A stretch of DNA of 21,146 bases from Chara braunii (lineage: Eukaryota > Streptophyta > Charophyceae > Charales > Characeae). The number at the start of each line of letters is the position of its first letter. Within the stretch, counting starts at the first letter, position 1. The notes beneath the pieces are model-generated. The model ran no database searches and was not told the origin of the DNA. It saw only the letters and a list, made by a program, of their open reading frames with translations. Where the stretch lies: assembly GCA_003427395.1 (NCBI GenBank), contig BFEA01000010.1, positions 5,115,434-5,136,579 of the forward strand, given 5' to 3'. Shown piece after piece: positions 1 through 9,755 of the stretch. The position numbers and the translations under genes are program-made.

Positions 1-53
1 TTTTTCTCCCTCTCCCTTCCTCTCCCTCTCCCTCTGTCTTCCTCCATTCCTTC
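1..53. repeat. homopyrimidine tract
   Basis: The + strand is all C and T except for one G (36) and one A (46). It is low-complexity sequence of the TCCC/CTCC type. It may begin before the window. No gene function is implied. Confidence 0.9.
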
Positions 54-2925
54 AAAACTCTTTAACCCCTAAACCTTCCGTCACCCCTTCCCCCTCCATG
101 GCATGTGACTAACCTCTACCCTCACCTGTTACATTGGCAGGAACGAACGAAAAGGAACTTAGTCCTCACTTGGTGGAAAGCGAGGGCAAGGGAAGGGCTT
201 TCGGTCCCTTGTGCCACCAAGAAGGAAAGGATACAGGACTATTGAGAGCATTTGCGGAAGCGAAAAGGAGTGCTGATTTTGGACGAGGTTATTTTGACTC
301 AACCATCCTTCCGGACTGCAAGACTAAGGCGATTGCATGGCTTGCTTGTGGGAAAGGGAAGGGAACTCATAAGGGGAAGGCAAAGGGGACCTAGGATTGT
401 GGGAAGGGGCGATGTGTTGACCCCAATGGGGATTGTACTTGGTCATTTGTCTTGTGTGGTCTTGCGCAGGTGAGTAGCCTGGGATGATTTGGAGAGGGCT
501 GGAACCACGGATGATGACTAGGGTGGGAGACTTGGCTAAAGGATGGATTGGACCTCGCTTAAGCTATGGATGCGGGATGGGTTGTATGGTTGGGTAGTCG
601 GATGCATGGACGAATGGTAGACGCTTGGATGTGGTTGCGTGATAATTGTCTCTCGAGAATGCAATGCAATCCTGGAAGGACTAAGGGTTGCCTTGGATAG
701 GTGGATGTGATGCTAGTGGCTCTCGCAAAAAAAATATAGCGGCTAGGGGCCCGGGCGACGCCGCCTCGCCCCAAGGATGCTGTCGGGGCTGCCCCAAGCC
801 ACTTGATTTAGTGAAAGGGTGCGTGGCCCAATGGATGACGCTTGGCCTGCGCACGGTAAGAAGACAAACTCCCAATGAACTCCCTGGACTGCCTGAGTAT
901 TGGAAAGAGCAATTGCCTGGTCAAACTTAACTAAATCAAGAAAACGCCGTGAGTGAGCAAAGAGCTAGCATCTTGACGCGAGAGCGGAGCTACATCCCCC
1001 AATGTAAAGCCCTCTCGCAAAAGGCCCATCCCCATCCATCTCAAAGCACTAGGTGGGGATGCCCCTGGGACGAACGACCCGCGCCCTGAGCGTGAGCCTC
1101 GGCGGGTCGAGCCAAATGGGACCCGCAGTGGAGTCGACTCAGGCTCGAAAGTCCTTCAGGGTACGGCCCCTACAAAAATGGTGGAGGTGCCGGGTATTGG
1201 GTTAAACTGACCCATACGGTCTCGAGGGAGGCGCCCGACGCATGACCGTGAACATAAACGTGAAGATAATGAATATGGATTTGTGTATGCTCTATCGCTT
1301 GAGTGAATCAGATTTGAGGGTGGCTGGGTGCATGGCAAGGCCAAGCCTGGAGGAAGAACATGCATGTTTGCACATTTGATCAGCCATCTCCTTTGGAGAT
1401 GACTCTAGTCCTCCTTCCCTTGGACTGATGTTCGTCAGGCTGGGGAAGCCTTTGGCAAGCCGCGGGTCGACCCTTCCTCTTCGTATGAAAGAAGGGCTCC
1501 GGTTACCTGGCAGGCGGTTGGGCTTCCGGGCTAGTCCGGGTTCCGATGAAAATCCCGCGGCGGAGTGATCCGACCGACCTGGGTGCCTTCTCTTCTCCTC
1601 TTCGGGGCCCAGTGGGCTCCGTGCACCGCACTTAAATGCTTGAAGGAACCTCATATGAACGCAAAGGGTTATCGAGAAGGAACAATCCTGCCCTATGAAC
1701 GGACACATGAAGTGAAGATAAGGGGAATGAAGGGAGTTGCTAGACTCCAAGAAAACTAGCTCACCTTTGAAGATGCTCACGAAAACGAATCGGGCACTAT
1801 GCATGGAAGCTAGGGGTGAGAGGCACGCACTGTCCTGAGTGAAAACCTGCGAGCAAGGGGTAGGAAGCGCTGGGTGCACCTGGGGAAAGGCACTTGTGTT
1901 ATGTGTGTCCCACTTGGGGCTTGTGCTTGCATGATGAGGATATTGAGCGTCCTGCCATTTGGAAGGAAAGGGGGCATCCTCACCGGCCACTGCGGGTTGC
2001 CAAACATCGTTCTCTTTGCAGACTGTCGTTTATTCGTGTGCGGAGGTCAGACCATCGAGCTGTCTAACGGGAGTTTGTCACGTCGAGTGCTTATTAGCAT
2101 TCTCGTCCGTGCGGTGACGGGCTTCGGCTCAATTGATCTGCCGGGCGGGGTGTGAAACGTTCCTCAGGCGGGGCCTAGCCTGTGGACTGGCGGAGGGAGC
2201 ACCACTGCATGGGGGCAAAGACGGAGCCTGGGAGGCGATCAGTAGCTTCTCGTAGCCTGGTTTGAAAAAAGGTTGTCCCTTATCGGACCAATGGAAGTGA
2301 GTGCCTGGACGGCTGGCTCCAATGGCCCTACCGAGATGTGCGGGGTGATTCCCGAGATTAACGGTGGGTACACGAGCGGCAAGTCGGGATGGGGTATTCT
2401 GGGCAAGAAGGTGAGGGTGACCCCCCACTGGAGTCTGGGTACCACGCTCACGACGGTTGAGTTGTGCTTGAGGTATGGTGTAAAGCCTTGCCGATAGTAC
2501 CAGTGGAGAGACCATTTTCCGGGGAAAAGGTCGGTGAGGAGATGACCGACCTGTGTGCGACGTTTGCCTGAGGTTTGCTTTTTGTGCCTCCCTCTGTAAA
2601 GTTGCCTGATGAATGTTGGATGGGGACCGAGTTTCTAGTCTATTCTCAACCCCCGCCTAAGTCTGCACGAGTGAGAGAACATGAGGAAGAGGCTGGCTAG
2701 GAGTCGGAAGAAAGTGGAACCAAGAAAAGAGGAATGCGCGTGGCTGGTGATTGATTGGGGGTATGGTAGGGCAATGGCACCTGGAAAAGGATAGAAAAGG
2801 TTAGGGAGGTCTGAATGAGGGGCCTAAAAACAACTCTCATCTAGAAAAAGGAAGGAAAACCATCTGAACAAGAGGGGCCGTGTGGTGCTCTCATGTGGAA
2901 ACAAGACTGGCACCGGAAAAACGGG
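54..2925. other. stretch without recognisable gene
   Basis: I see no protein domain, structural RNA or mobile element end here. Short open frames occur on both strands (for example 134-394 and 2273-2497 on +, and a 232-codon frame at 1292-1990 on -). Their translations look like ordinary open sequence rich in S, P, R and G, without motifs. GC-rich blocks alternate with mixed sequence. A 10-base palindrome, GAGTCGACTC, lies at 1131-1140. From about 2640 the + strand becomes purine-rich and stays so into the paralogue array. Confidence 0.5.
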
Positions 2926-3721
2926 ATGGCACGATGGTTGTCACCTCCTATCTACTCTAGTGACCCGGAAATGCCTATAGACATAAGGGATAGGGTGTCT
3001 GTTGTTCTCCCGGAAGAAGGGACGTGGACCGACCTGGAGCCAGCTTATGAAACTGTGATGCTGGACGAGAAGGACGCGGATAGAGACAACCTGGACTGAG
3101 GTCAGCCTGACAAGACTTTCCCCCAGCCTGATGGACCTAGAGTTCCGAGGAACATTGGAAGTTCGAGGATGGGTCTACGTATCTCAGGAAATAGAAAATG
3201 CAATGGTAGTGGGACTAGTATTGGGCACTGCACCAAAACAGCTGTTTAAGCAAGCGGAACGGGAGGTGATATGGGCAGCATGTCAACGGGCGGAAATGGA
3301 GATGGAAAGGATGGAGGTGCGAGTGGAACTTGGGGATAGGGGAAATATGAGGCGGCCCCTTAGGACAATGAGTTGTGTGTTACCCCCGTTTCTGGTGGAT
3401 GCTGTCTTCAGAACCAGGGATAGATTGGAACGGATATGTCGGTCGATGACGCGCCTGCGGCTGTATCAATGTGCTAGACAAGACTTCTTTAGGCTGTCGG
3501 TGGAAGCAGGGCCGTTTGAAGGAAACTGGGGGGAAGAATTAGTTGAGGTGTTAAACCTCCTCAGCGCGGACGAAATCTTTGTTCCCAACCCGGTGCATTG
3601 GCAGATAGTTTACCGGAATCTGGCGGCGGGTGAAACCTTCCTGGAGGGAGTGAAAGAGTTGTTCTTGGACGAGGAGGGGGATTTCAGTGATGACGAGGAT
3701 GGGGACGAGATAGAGGACTGA
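2926..3721 (+). pseudogene. array copy A, unknown family, frameshifted
   Basis: The function is not recognised. The N-terminal part is in the frame of 2926 and ends at a TGA (3097-3099). The rest is in the next frame and runs to TGA 3719-3721. The two frames are both open over about 3062-3099, so a single frame change there would join them. The start at 2926 (Met-Ala-Arg) is preferred over an upstream ATG at 2893 because it matches the starts of B, C and D. The second part carries the family blocks: G-x-V-Y-V-S (about 3161-3186), PPFLVD, GPFEG (3509-3523) followed by E-L-V-E-V-L, and a final F-L-E-G-V-x-x-L-F. It ends in a strongly acidic tail (about 3670-3718) that the others lack. No signal peptide or membrane segment is evident. 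An intron is a less likely explanation of the frame change than an indel. Confidence 0.6.
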
Positions 3722-3788
3722 GACTTTTGAAAAGGATGGAGGGACTTATTTGGGAAACGGACTGTCGACTATGTGCAGGTAGGAAGTG

Positions 3789-4527
3789 ATGGCCCGGGAA
3801 CTCGAGCTATGGGACTGCACGTGGGAACCAAAACGAATCGGGAGGGGAGTAGAGATGTCTATACCACCAAGTAATGAGTGGAAGGGGACNACATGTGACT
3901 GGCGGGGGNATGAAATTGTGCCGGAACTGTCATACCTATGGATAGAACGTGTTTGGAACCCGTTGAGGGAAGAGGAAGGATGGGAGGAGATTGCGGAAGG
4001 TAGGGTGGAATCGGTTGGAACGGTTGTTCTTTCTGAACAAGGTTGGCACCTGTTCTGCACGACGCTTGCGGCAGGGCAGAGTCCGATGTGGCTTCTAGGG
4101 GACGCAGAGGGAAGGGTTTGGCAGGCAGGGGAAAGGTTCGCCAACCAGGGTTGGGATACGGTCAGCAGTAGAGTCATGATGGGAGGGTGGAAGGAATTTA
4201 AACCGCCTGGCACCCGAACCAAGACCTGGGTGCCCGAGTTCGTGGCAGACTGGCTTTGATCACGTAACAGAGGTAGCCGACACGATGGAACAAATACACG
4301 TGGACTGCGCATGGCTAACAGAGGAATTTTATAGGACGTCCTTGAAATTCAGGCCCTTCCACGGTGATAGAGCTCGGGAGGTCCTTATCATTTTGGACAT
4401 TGAAAGGAATGATCGGCAGGAGGTGGCCCTGGAAACTAGGGAGGCCATAATCCGCAGTGAGGTAGCAGCAACACCTTGCTATGTGGATGATGTGTTCAAA
4501 CTGTTCGAGATACTGTGGTTCGACTAA
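3789..4527 (+). pseudogene. array copy B, unknown family, frameshifted
   Basis: The function is not recognised. The ATG at 3789 opens with Met-Ala-Arg. The N-terminal block reads G-V-E-M-S-I-P, matching G-x-E-V-S-L-P in C and D. The centre has V-L-S-E-Q-G-W, L-A-A-G-Q and V-P-E-F-V. The frame ends at TGA 4257-4259, but the family match continues in the next frame from about 4255 through RPFHG (4351-4365), R-E-V-L-I-I-L and Y-V-D-D-V-F-K-L-F-E to TAA 4525-4527. One base would restore the frame, so this looks like a single-indel break. RPF replaces GPF here. Two ambiguous bases lie in the N-terminal domain (3890 at a wobble position, 3909 at a first codon position). It lies 67 bases after copy A. 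Confidence 0.65.
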
Positions 4528-4649
4528 ACGCGGGAAAGCCGTGGGGCCAGGCAAATATGAGAAAAGTTGCTAAAATAAGGGAATGGGATGTCTGGCCATT
4601 GTAGGGTTCAGTGCGGATCACGAGCCAGGAAATCAAAGGCGAGTGTGCG

Positions 4650-5424
4650 ATGGCGCGTAGAAGGACGTTCCTTGAGGAACGCCCCTTGGGCATTGAACCG
4701 CCTAGGGAAGTACCGGGTGGGGTAGAAGTTAGCTTGCCGGCGGCAAGTGGAGGCTGGCACTAGGTGGCATATTGAGTCGGGGTCGAGGTTGCGGAAAATA
4801 TGGTTTACTTGGTGACAAAAGTTGAGTGGTGTGCGGATGAGAATGGGGAATGGAACCCGGACCCACGGGGGGCATGTGCGTGCAGAAGGACGGTTGTATG
4901 TGTCAGAGGATGGGTGGAGGGAGTTCGGAGTTCGGCTGGCATCGGGAGAAGACCCGTTGAGCATGTTTGAAGGGGCATGGCAGTTAGTATGGCGAGTGGG
5001 ATTTGAGTTCGCAGATCCGGGGGTTGACGATGTAACAGCGGACCTTAGGGTAGCCATGGTCGGGAGTTTCGAATTGCCTAATGAAAATGTACGAATGAGG
5101 CTGCCGCCCTTCCTGCTGGAAAGGCTGGGCGGTCTGGGACTTGTTAGACGAGCGGTAGCCGACCTCGCAAGCCTGCCATATAAAGATGCGATGGTACATC
5201 GAGAATACTATCGGGTCTTCCTAGAAATGGGCCCGTTCAGTGGAGAGCAGAAGTACGAGGTCCTGCGCATCCTGCGTGCTGTGTTTAGCACCAGGCCGAG
5301 GGCTCCGGTCGTGGGAGATGAGGTCTTGTGGGGTGTCATCCGACGGGAAATAAGTCAAGGGATGGTGTACGTGGATGATCTGTACCGATTGTATGAGCCG
5401 ATGGACGTAGGGACAGATCAATAA
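4650..5424 (+). pseudogene. array copy C, unknown family, disrupted N-terminus
   Basis: The function is not recognised. The ATG at 4650 opens with M-A-R-R-R, close to M-A-M-R-R in D. It reaches the block E-V-S-L-P-A before a TAG (4761-4763) and a TGA (4773-4775). The same frame then continues with family-like residues to about 4850, where the reading must move one frame to continue. The C-terminal part is open to TAA 5422-5424. It shows G-R-L-Y-V-S-E-D-G-W, L-A-S-G-E-D-P, L-P-P-F-L, GPFSG (5230-5244), Y-E-V-L-R-I-L, and I-R-R-E-I followed by Y-V-D-D-L-Y-R-L-Y-E. An open frame begins about 4822, but it has no ATG at the family start, so 4650 is the better ancestral start. Confidence 0.65.
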
Positions 5425-5553
5425 AAGAGGTCAAGGAAAGAGACGGAAGGTTCAAGCTAGAAATCGGGGAGTGTTCGGGCGGGAGTTGAAGATTAAATGA
5501 AATTAGTAAAACTGCTTGCTGTTTAAACTGTGCACGGGACTACTAAGTCAAAA

Positions 5554-6324
5554 ATGGCGATGAGACGCGCTCAGATGTTGCGACAGTCCACACACCCGCG
5601 GCCACCCACGGAAAGTGGAGGCGGATGGGAGGTATCGCTCCCAGCAAGATACATGATCCAAGGATTGGACATCGAATGGAGGGCCGTGACCCTGGGAAGA
5701 GGTCAGGCGTTCATGATGGTGGAATGTTTGTGGGATGGTATGAGAATTAACAGGGGNCCGGNANACGATCTNTATACCGATCTTAGGGTAACGGGGACCA
5801 TATACCTGCCGGAACTTGGATGGTACATGCTAGGAATGGAATTGGCACTAGGTCATGGGTTGCTACCAATCTTCCAGAGGGCTACTAGGATGTTGAACAG
5901 GGTGGGGCAGGAAGTGCGGGGGAGAAGAAACGTGGGATTAAGAACTCGGGTAGAGGTCGGAGGCTGGGGAGAGTTTAAGGCCCCAATGACCGGGTTGAGG
6001 TGTCGAGTACCTCGTTTCATGGTGGACTTGGTATTCGGTAGCCTCAAGAGAGCTAGGGACCTGGTGGATTCGACCCTGGTCTGGATCCACCTGTTCCGGC
6101 CACAAACAACGAGCATGTTCAGACATGGGCCGTTCTGGGGGAATCAGGCCTGGGAACTACTCGAATTACTCGAGATCTTGATATTCGGATTGCCCCACCT
6201 GTCGTTTGAAGAATATGAGCCAATAATTATCAGGGAAATAGAGATGGGGGAAAATTACCTTGCTGGGTTGGCTGACCTGTTTGAGGAACCGGATGAGCAG
6301 GGCAGGCCTGAACGACCAGCATGA
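5554..6324 (+). CDS. array copy D, intact member of unknown family
   Basis: This is the only uninterrupted copy: 256 codons from the ATG at 5554 (A at -3, G at +4) to TGA 6322-6324. The frame is open back to 5527, just after a TAA at 5524-5526, but only from a GTG. Blocks in order are: an N-terminal W-E-V-S-L-P-A; I-E-W-R; a tryptophan-containing stretch with four ambiguous bases (5757, 5762, 5764, 5772); G-T-I-Y-L-P-E-L-G-W; L-A-L-G; V-P-R-F-M-V-D; GPFWG (6127-6141); a leucine-rich helix (E-L-L-E-L-L-E-I-L); and a final I-I-I-R-E-I with Y-L-A-G-L-A-D-L-F-E-E. It is a soluble-looking protein without signal peptide or membrane segment. The function is unknown. Being intact beside three broken copies may mean recent function or chance. 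Confidence 0.55.
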   Translation: MAMRRAQMLRQSTHPRPPTESGGGWEVSLPARYMIQGLDIEWRAVTLGRGQAFMMVECLWDGMRINRXPXXDXYTDLRVTGTIYLPELGWYMLGMELALGHGLLPIFQRATRMLNRVGQEVRGRRNVGLRTRVEVGGWGEFKAPMTGLRCRVPRFMVDLVFGSLKRARDLVDSTLVWIHLFRPQTTSMFRHGPFWGNQAWELLELLEILIFGLPHLSFEEYEPIIIREIEMGENYLAGLADLFEEPDEQGRPERPA

Positions 6325-6778
6325 AAAAACGGGTCAGGGAGAGGTAGGGAAATAAAGGATGGATACTAAGATAAGTAGGCAGCCATCAGCAAAAGAGGGA
6401 CAGTGGTTGGAGTTTTGGCCGACCCAATGATGCGGCAGGGAGGAACTAGGAAGACCACCCGCTCCCAAAATTTTGGGGCACCTGGATGCCAATAAGCTGA
6501 AAGGGTCATCCCCGATAGGGAAGCCACTAGGCTCAGGCACCACCCTAAGAATCAAAGCGCGACAGTAATGAAATGCCAAGCGGCAGCGACAAGGCCCCGG
6601 TAGAAGAAAACCTGAAGGACGCCCCGGGAGAAAAAAGTCAGAAAAGTCGTACTGATGAATGTAAGACGCAAAATATGGGAATAGGCGTACTTTAGGGCCG
6701 GGACTAGGGCAGTTATAAACAACCGGCCATGTTCGTAAAAAAAAAATTTCCATCTGCAGGCTAGGTAAAGGAATAGCG
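6325..6778. other. gap between array copy D and gag
   Basis: I see no gene. If the array belonged to the host and the element started here, a 5' LTR and primer-binding site would be expected in this 454-base stretch. I found neither a plant-type iMet primer site (TGGTATCAGAGC) nor a convincing match to sequence after the integrase. A run of ten A at 6737-6746 lies 33 bases before the gag ATG. Confidence 0.5.
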
Positions 6779-7816
6779 ATGGAGGAAGAAATCGAGGATC
6801 AGCAGAGCAAAGGGAATCAGGGCGCGAATGGGGATGGGGAACGAAACGAGGGATCAGCAAGGGATCGAGAGTCAGCCAAACTTGAAGGAATCCGAGAAGA
6901 CGGAAAGGACGCCTCAAGTGGAGAAAGCTCGGGGAAAGCTGGGGGTAGCAAAAGGGGACCTCAGGAAAACAGGGAAGGGGGAAATGATGTGAGAACAAGC
7001 CCTCGGAACTCAGCAGGAGCCACCCCTAAAAAGACGGAAGTCTCGGATGCCAGTCGTAAACCGACAGAGATAGAAAAGTGGACTGCAAAATTTGGGGCAA
7101 GGTTTATCGAGCAGATGATGGCCGGGGATGAGGAGGACCCCCAGGGCGCAGGGTCACGTGAGGGACGCAGGACTGGTCAGGACGAGGCCTGGTATGAGGG
7201 GAAGGATATGCCTAGCAAGAAGGGGAAGGACAAGAACGACCCCCCGACGGAGGGGATGGAAAACGCTATGACCCCGCCTGCCATCGACAGCGGCACCAGC
7301 CGACTGCCAGCCTCGCCGAAAGTAACAGGGGCGTGCGATGGACTCTGGAGCCTTAAGGAAAGGGTGCTAGGATGGTTTGACCCAGAAGGAACGCCGAAAA
7401 CCAGGGAGAAGCAGAGGGAAAGCAAGGAAGGGGAAGAGACCAGTGCAGATGGAGAAGCGGGTAGCTCCGAAGGTGGTCTCAAGAGGATAGTCACCACCCT
7501 CACCCGGGCACTAAATAAGAACCAGGGATATCTCGCAGATGCAAAGAAGAAACTCACGTTCGATGGGGCAAACATTATGGAGTTTCTGATAGACTATGAA
7601 AACTTAGCAGCCTTACTAAAATGGACGGAAGAGGAAAAGATGGAGCACCTAGGGCAGCACGTGTCGCTAAGCTTGGGAAGGGACATTATGGCCATCGTAG
7701 CGTCCAGTGGATCCTGGAAAGAAACCAGGAATGAGATGATGAGGAAATACCTGAAGGCAGAGAAAATGGCAACAGAGGCCGAATTAGCCGCAGTCCAGAG
7801 AAAAAACTATGCATAA
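6779..7816 (+). pseudogene. gag: Gag, N-terminal and capsid-like part
   Basis: An open frame of 345 codons starts with an ATG in good context (gcgATGg). Residues 1-240 are a long hydrophilic, E/K/G/S-rich, probably disordered region, with a short ordered-looking motif E-K-W-x3-F-G-x2-F at about residues 99-108. Residues about 240-345 look like a retrotransposon capsid domain, with F-D-G-A-N at 261-265 and an amphipathic helical stretch after it (E-F-L-I-D-Y-E-N-L-A-A-L-L). Gag would form the virus-like particle that packages element RNA. The frame ends at TAA 7814-7816, but Gag continues in the -1 frame. Directly before the stop is the heptamer AAAAAAC (7801-7807). Confidence 0.8.
7801..7807 (+). 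other. A AAA AAC heptamer at the Gag frame change
   Basis: In the Gag frame the codons are AAA (7802-7804) and AAC (7805-7807), preceded by an A. This is the X XXY YYZ phase of a -1 ribosomal frameshift site. The continuing Gag sequence is indeed in the -1 frame, open from 7807 to a TAG at 7933. An indel near this A run in a decayed element explains the same facts, and the site lies inside Gag rather than at a gag-pol junction. I regard programmed shifting as the less likely reading. Confidence 0.35.
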
Positions 7817-8991
7817 GGGCATTTACGTTAGTGGCGATGCGAATTCCCGGGGTAACGGACCTCATAATGAGTAAATACTTCCTCAGGCAGTTCTCCGAGT
7901 TTGACAAGGATAAGATTTTGTCAGCATACCAGTAGACCAGTAAGTTCGAGTACACGAGAGATGTGGACTTCAACACCGTAACAGACCTTGCGGAAAAGAC
8001 AGTGGTCACCGAGACACTAGCCCTGCTTAAGGAAGGGGAGGTTATAGACCTGGCCGGGAAAACGGGGGATAAGGTAAAAAAGGGAATAGAGAGCCTGCAT
8101 GAAAGGGTGCACGGGGTTGACAACAAGATGGACATAATGGAAAATGCGCTATTAGTAATGCAGGCACAAGTGTCCCGACCCGCCCTCCCGCCCCAAGAGG
8201 CCGTGGTTCCGGCAGCTGTAGGAAACCGGGGATTTGCCAGGCGGGACCTGGCCAACGAACAATGCAAGTATTGCACCATGATCCGGCATTTTGTACGGGC
8301 CTGTCCGAGACTTAATCACGATATCGAACGGTAGAGGTGCAACAGGTCCCTCAAAGGCGAGATCCTCGGACCCAGGGGAGAACGTGTCAATTGGAACTCG
8401 CCAGAAGGGATGCGGCGAGCCGTCATTCTCCTGAATAACTTAGAGACAGTTGCCGTAGAAGCAGAGCCGATAGCCAAGATTGTCTGGGACCAGCCAAGGG
8501 GACGGGGACCACAGGCCAATTTTATCCTAGAAGGCAATGGGCAGGATAGGGTAAATATCACTACCCGACGGGCTGGCGCGGATAAGAAGCTCATCCGAGA
8601 TACAGTAATGGAAGAAGCCGCGGGGGCTAGTGCAGAGCAGGAGGAAGCTGAGGTCGGGGAACAGGAAAAGGTCTACGGAAAAACGAGGGAAGAAGAACCG
8701 GTAGACAAAGCCACGGCGGCAAAAAAGAAGTTCAGATACCAGATTCCGATTCTGACGCTGCCGGAATTAGATGACACACTGAGCAAACTCCTGGGCACCA
8801 TGGTCTCAGTATCCTTCCAGACCATGCTGCAGGCAAGCCCGAGACTGCTCAAGGGCCTCAGGCAGCTATTGACGCGTAGACGTATAGAAGTAGAGGAGGC
8901 TCCGGAACCACAGGAACAAGGACCCGAGGAGGCAGAGGCGCCACAAGGAGTCTCTAACCTCCAAAGCATTCCAGGGGGTTTGGAAGACTAG
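7807..8991 (+). pseudogene. gag: Gag, C-terminal part with zinc knuckle
   Basis: This continues Gag in the -1 frame. It begins with a helical stretch (S-K-Y-F-L-R-Q-F-S-E-F-D) and is cut by TAG at 7933-7935. Beyond that comes a heptad-like region and then a zinc knuckle at 8263-8304 with exact spacing C-x2-C-x4-H-x4-C, the nucleic-acid binding motif of Gag nucleocapsid. The residue before His is Arg, where Gly is usual. TAG 8332-8334 follows. The same frame then runs to TAG 8989-8991, with an acidic linker and a conserved-looking block (Q-I-P-I-L near 8743, A-S-P-R-L-L-K-G-L-R-Q-L-L near 8833) of the kind that precedes protease in this lineage. Confidence 0.75.
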
Positions 8992-9755
8992 GAAAAAACC
9001 TTTGCCGATATTCGTCTGAGTCTGCCGGACCGAGAAGGTGGCGAAGTAATGAGATCACCGCCCGACACTAAACTTAGCTTCCACGCACTGCCTGTAGGAA
9101 AACTTAAAGTCCAGGTCGGAACCCACCACACCGATGCATTAGTGGATGGCAGCGCAGAAATTACCCTCATACGACGGGATTTCGCAACGATCACGGGGTG
9201 CACAGTAAACAAGGAAGTAGTGGGGAGTATCAGGGGAACAGGCGGAAAAATTCCCTTCACTGGTACGTTACCAAATGCGCGGTCAGAGAAGGAATTCGGG
9301 AATCCATCTGGTCTTTCCAACGGATGACCGTCATGGAAGAAATGGACCATGACATAATCCTTGGGAGACCTTGGTGCGCCAATGTAAAAATGATTGGCAT
9401 GCACTTGCATGATGACACGTACATGGTAGACATAGAGGATCCGGTGATAGGGCGCGGAAAACTCCTCCGACTCCTCGGAACTGGAGGGGACCCTCCCAAG
9501 GGTAAACTGGAAACCTGGTCGCCGACGTTTGAAGAAAGTGCACAGAAAGGCACAATCGCACAGATGGAAGGTATGAGAGAAAGAGTAGAAATCATGATTG
9601 AGGAAGTCTTTAGCAAGAAGGAGTGGATCAAGATGGGTCTACCCTTGAAGAAGAGGCAAGAGGATGAGGCCCTGAAAGTTATAGTGGCAGAAAAAGAGTC
9701 GGAAGTCGAACTTGGAGCCAGCCTGCCCAAACCAAAGGAAGGCCGGAACGAAACG
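8992..9755 (+). pseudogene. pro: retropepsin-like aspartic protease, frameshifted
   Basis: The frame continues directly from the Gag C-terminal part after TAG 8989. The active-site loop is at 9139-9165: A-L-V-D-G-S-A-E-I-T-L-I, with Asp codon 9145-9147. Retropepsins normally have D-[ST]-G-A; here the order is D-G-S-A. Around 9265 the reading must move to another frame, where the family's second hallmark appears (D-I-I-L-G-R-P-W, about 9352-9375). The new frame continues through a hydrophilic linker to TAA 9756-9758. The enzyme would cleave the element polyprotein. The frame change and the altered loop argue that it is inactive. Confidence 0.75.

Larger units (their letters stand above)
2926..6324 (+). 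repeat. tandem array of four paralogous genes (A-D)
   Basis: Four same-strand units share a protein pattern. The GPF-type block lies at 3509 (A), 4351 (B), 5230 (C) and 6127 (D), giving spacings of 842, 879 and 897 bases. Distance from the ATG to this block is 583, 562, 580 and 573 bases. All four start with ATGGC (Met-Ala) and have a purine at -3. Gaps between stop and next ATG are 67, 122 and 129 bases. The units are clearly diverged at DNA level, so the duplications are old. I cannot assign a family or function. Confidence 0.8.

Noticed and set aside
1292-1990. 232-codon minus-strand open frame
   Set aside because: It has no domain, and its composition is S/P/R-rich as expected from GC-rich non-coding sequence. 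No paralogue or context supports it.
2273-2497. Plus-strand frame with a protein-like look (G/T-rich)
   Set aside because: It is short, does not start with ATG at the frame start, shows no motif, and shares no family blocks with the array downstream.
3719-3791. Introns joining the four array copies into one multidomain gene
   Set aside because: Each copy has its own ATGGC start and its own stop, and the gaps lack a convincing donor and acceptor pair. This is not excluded without transcripts.
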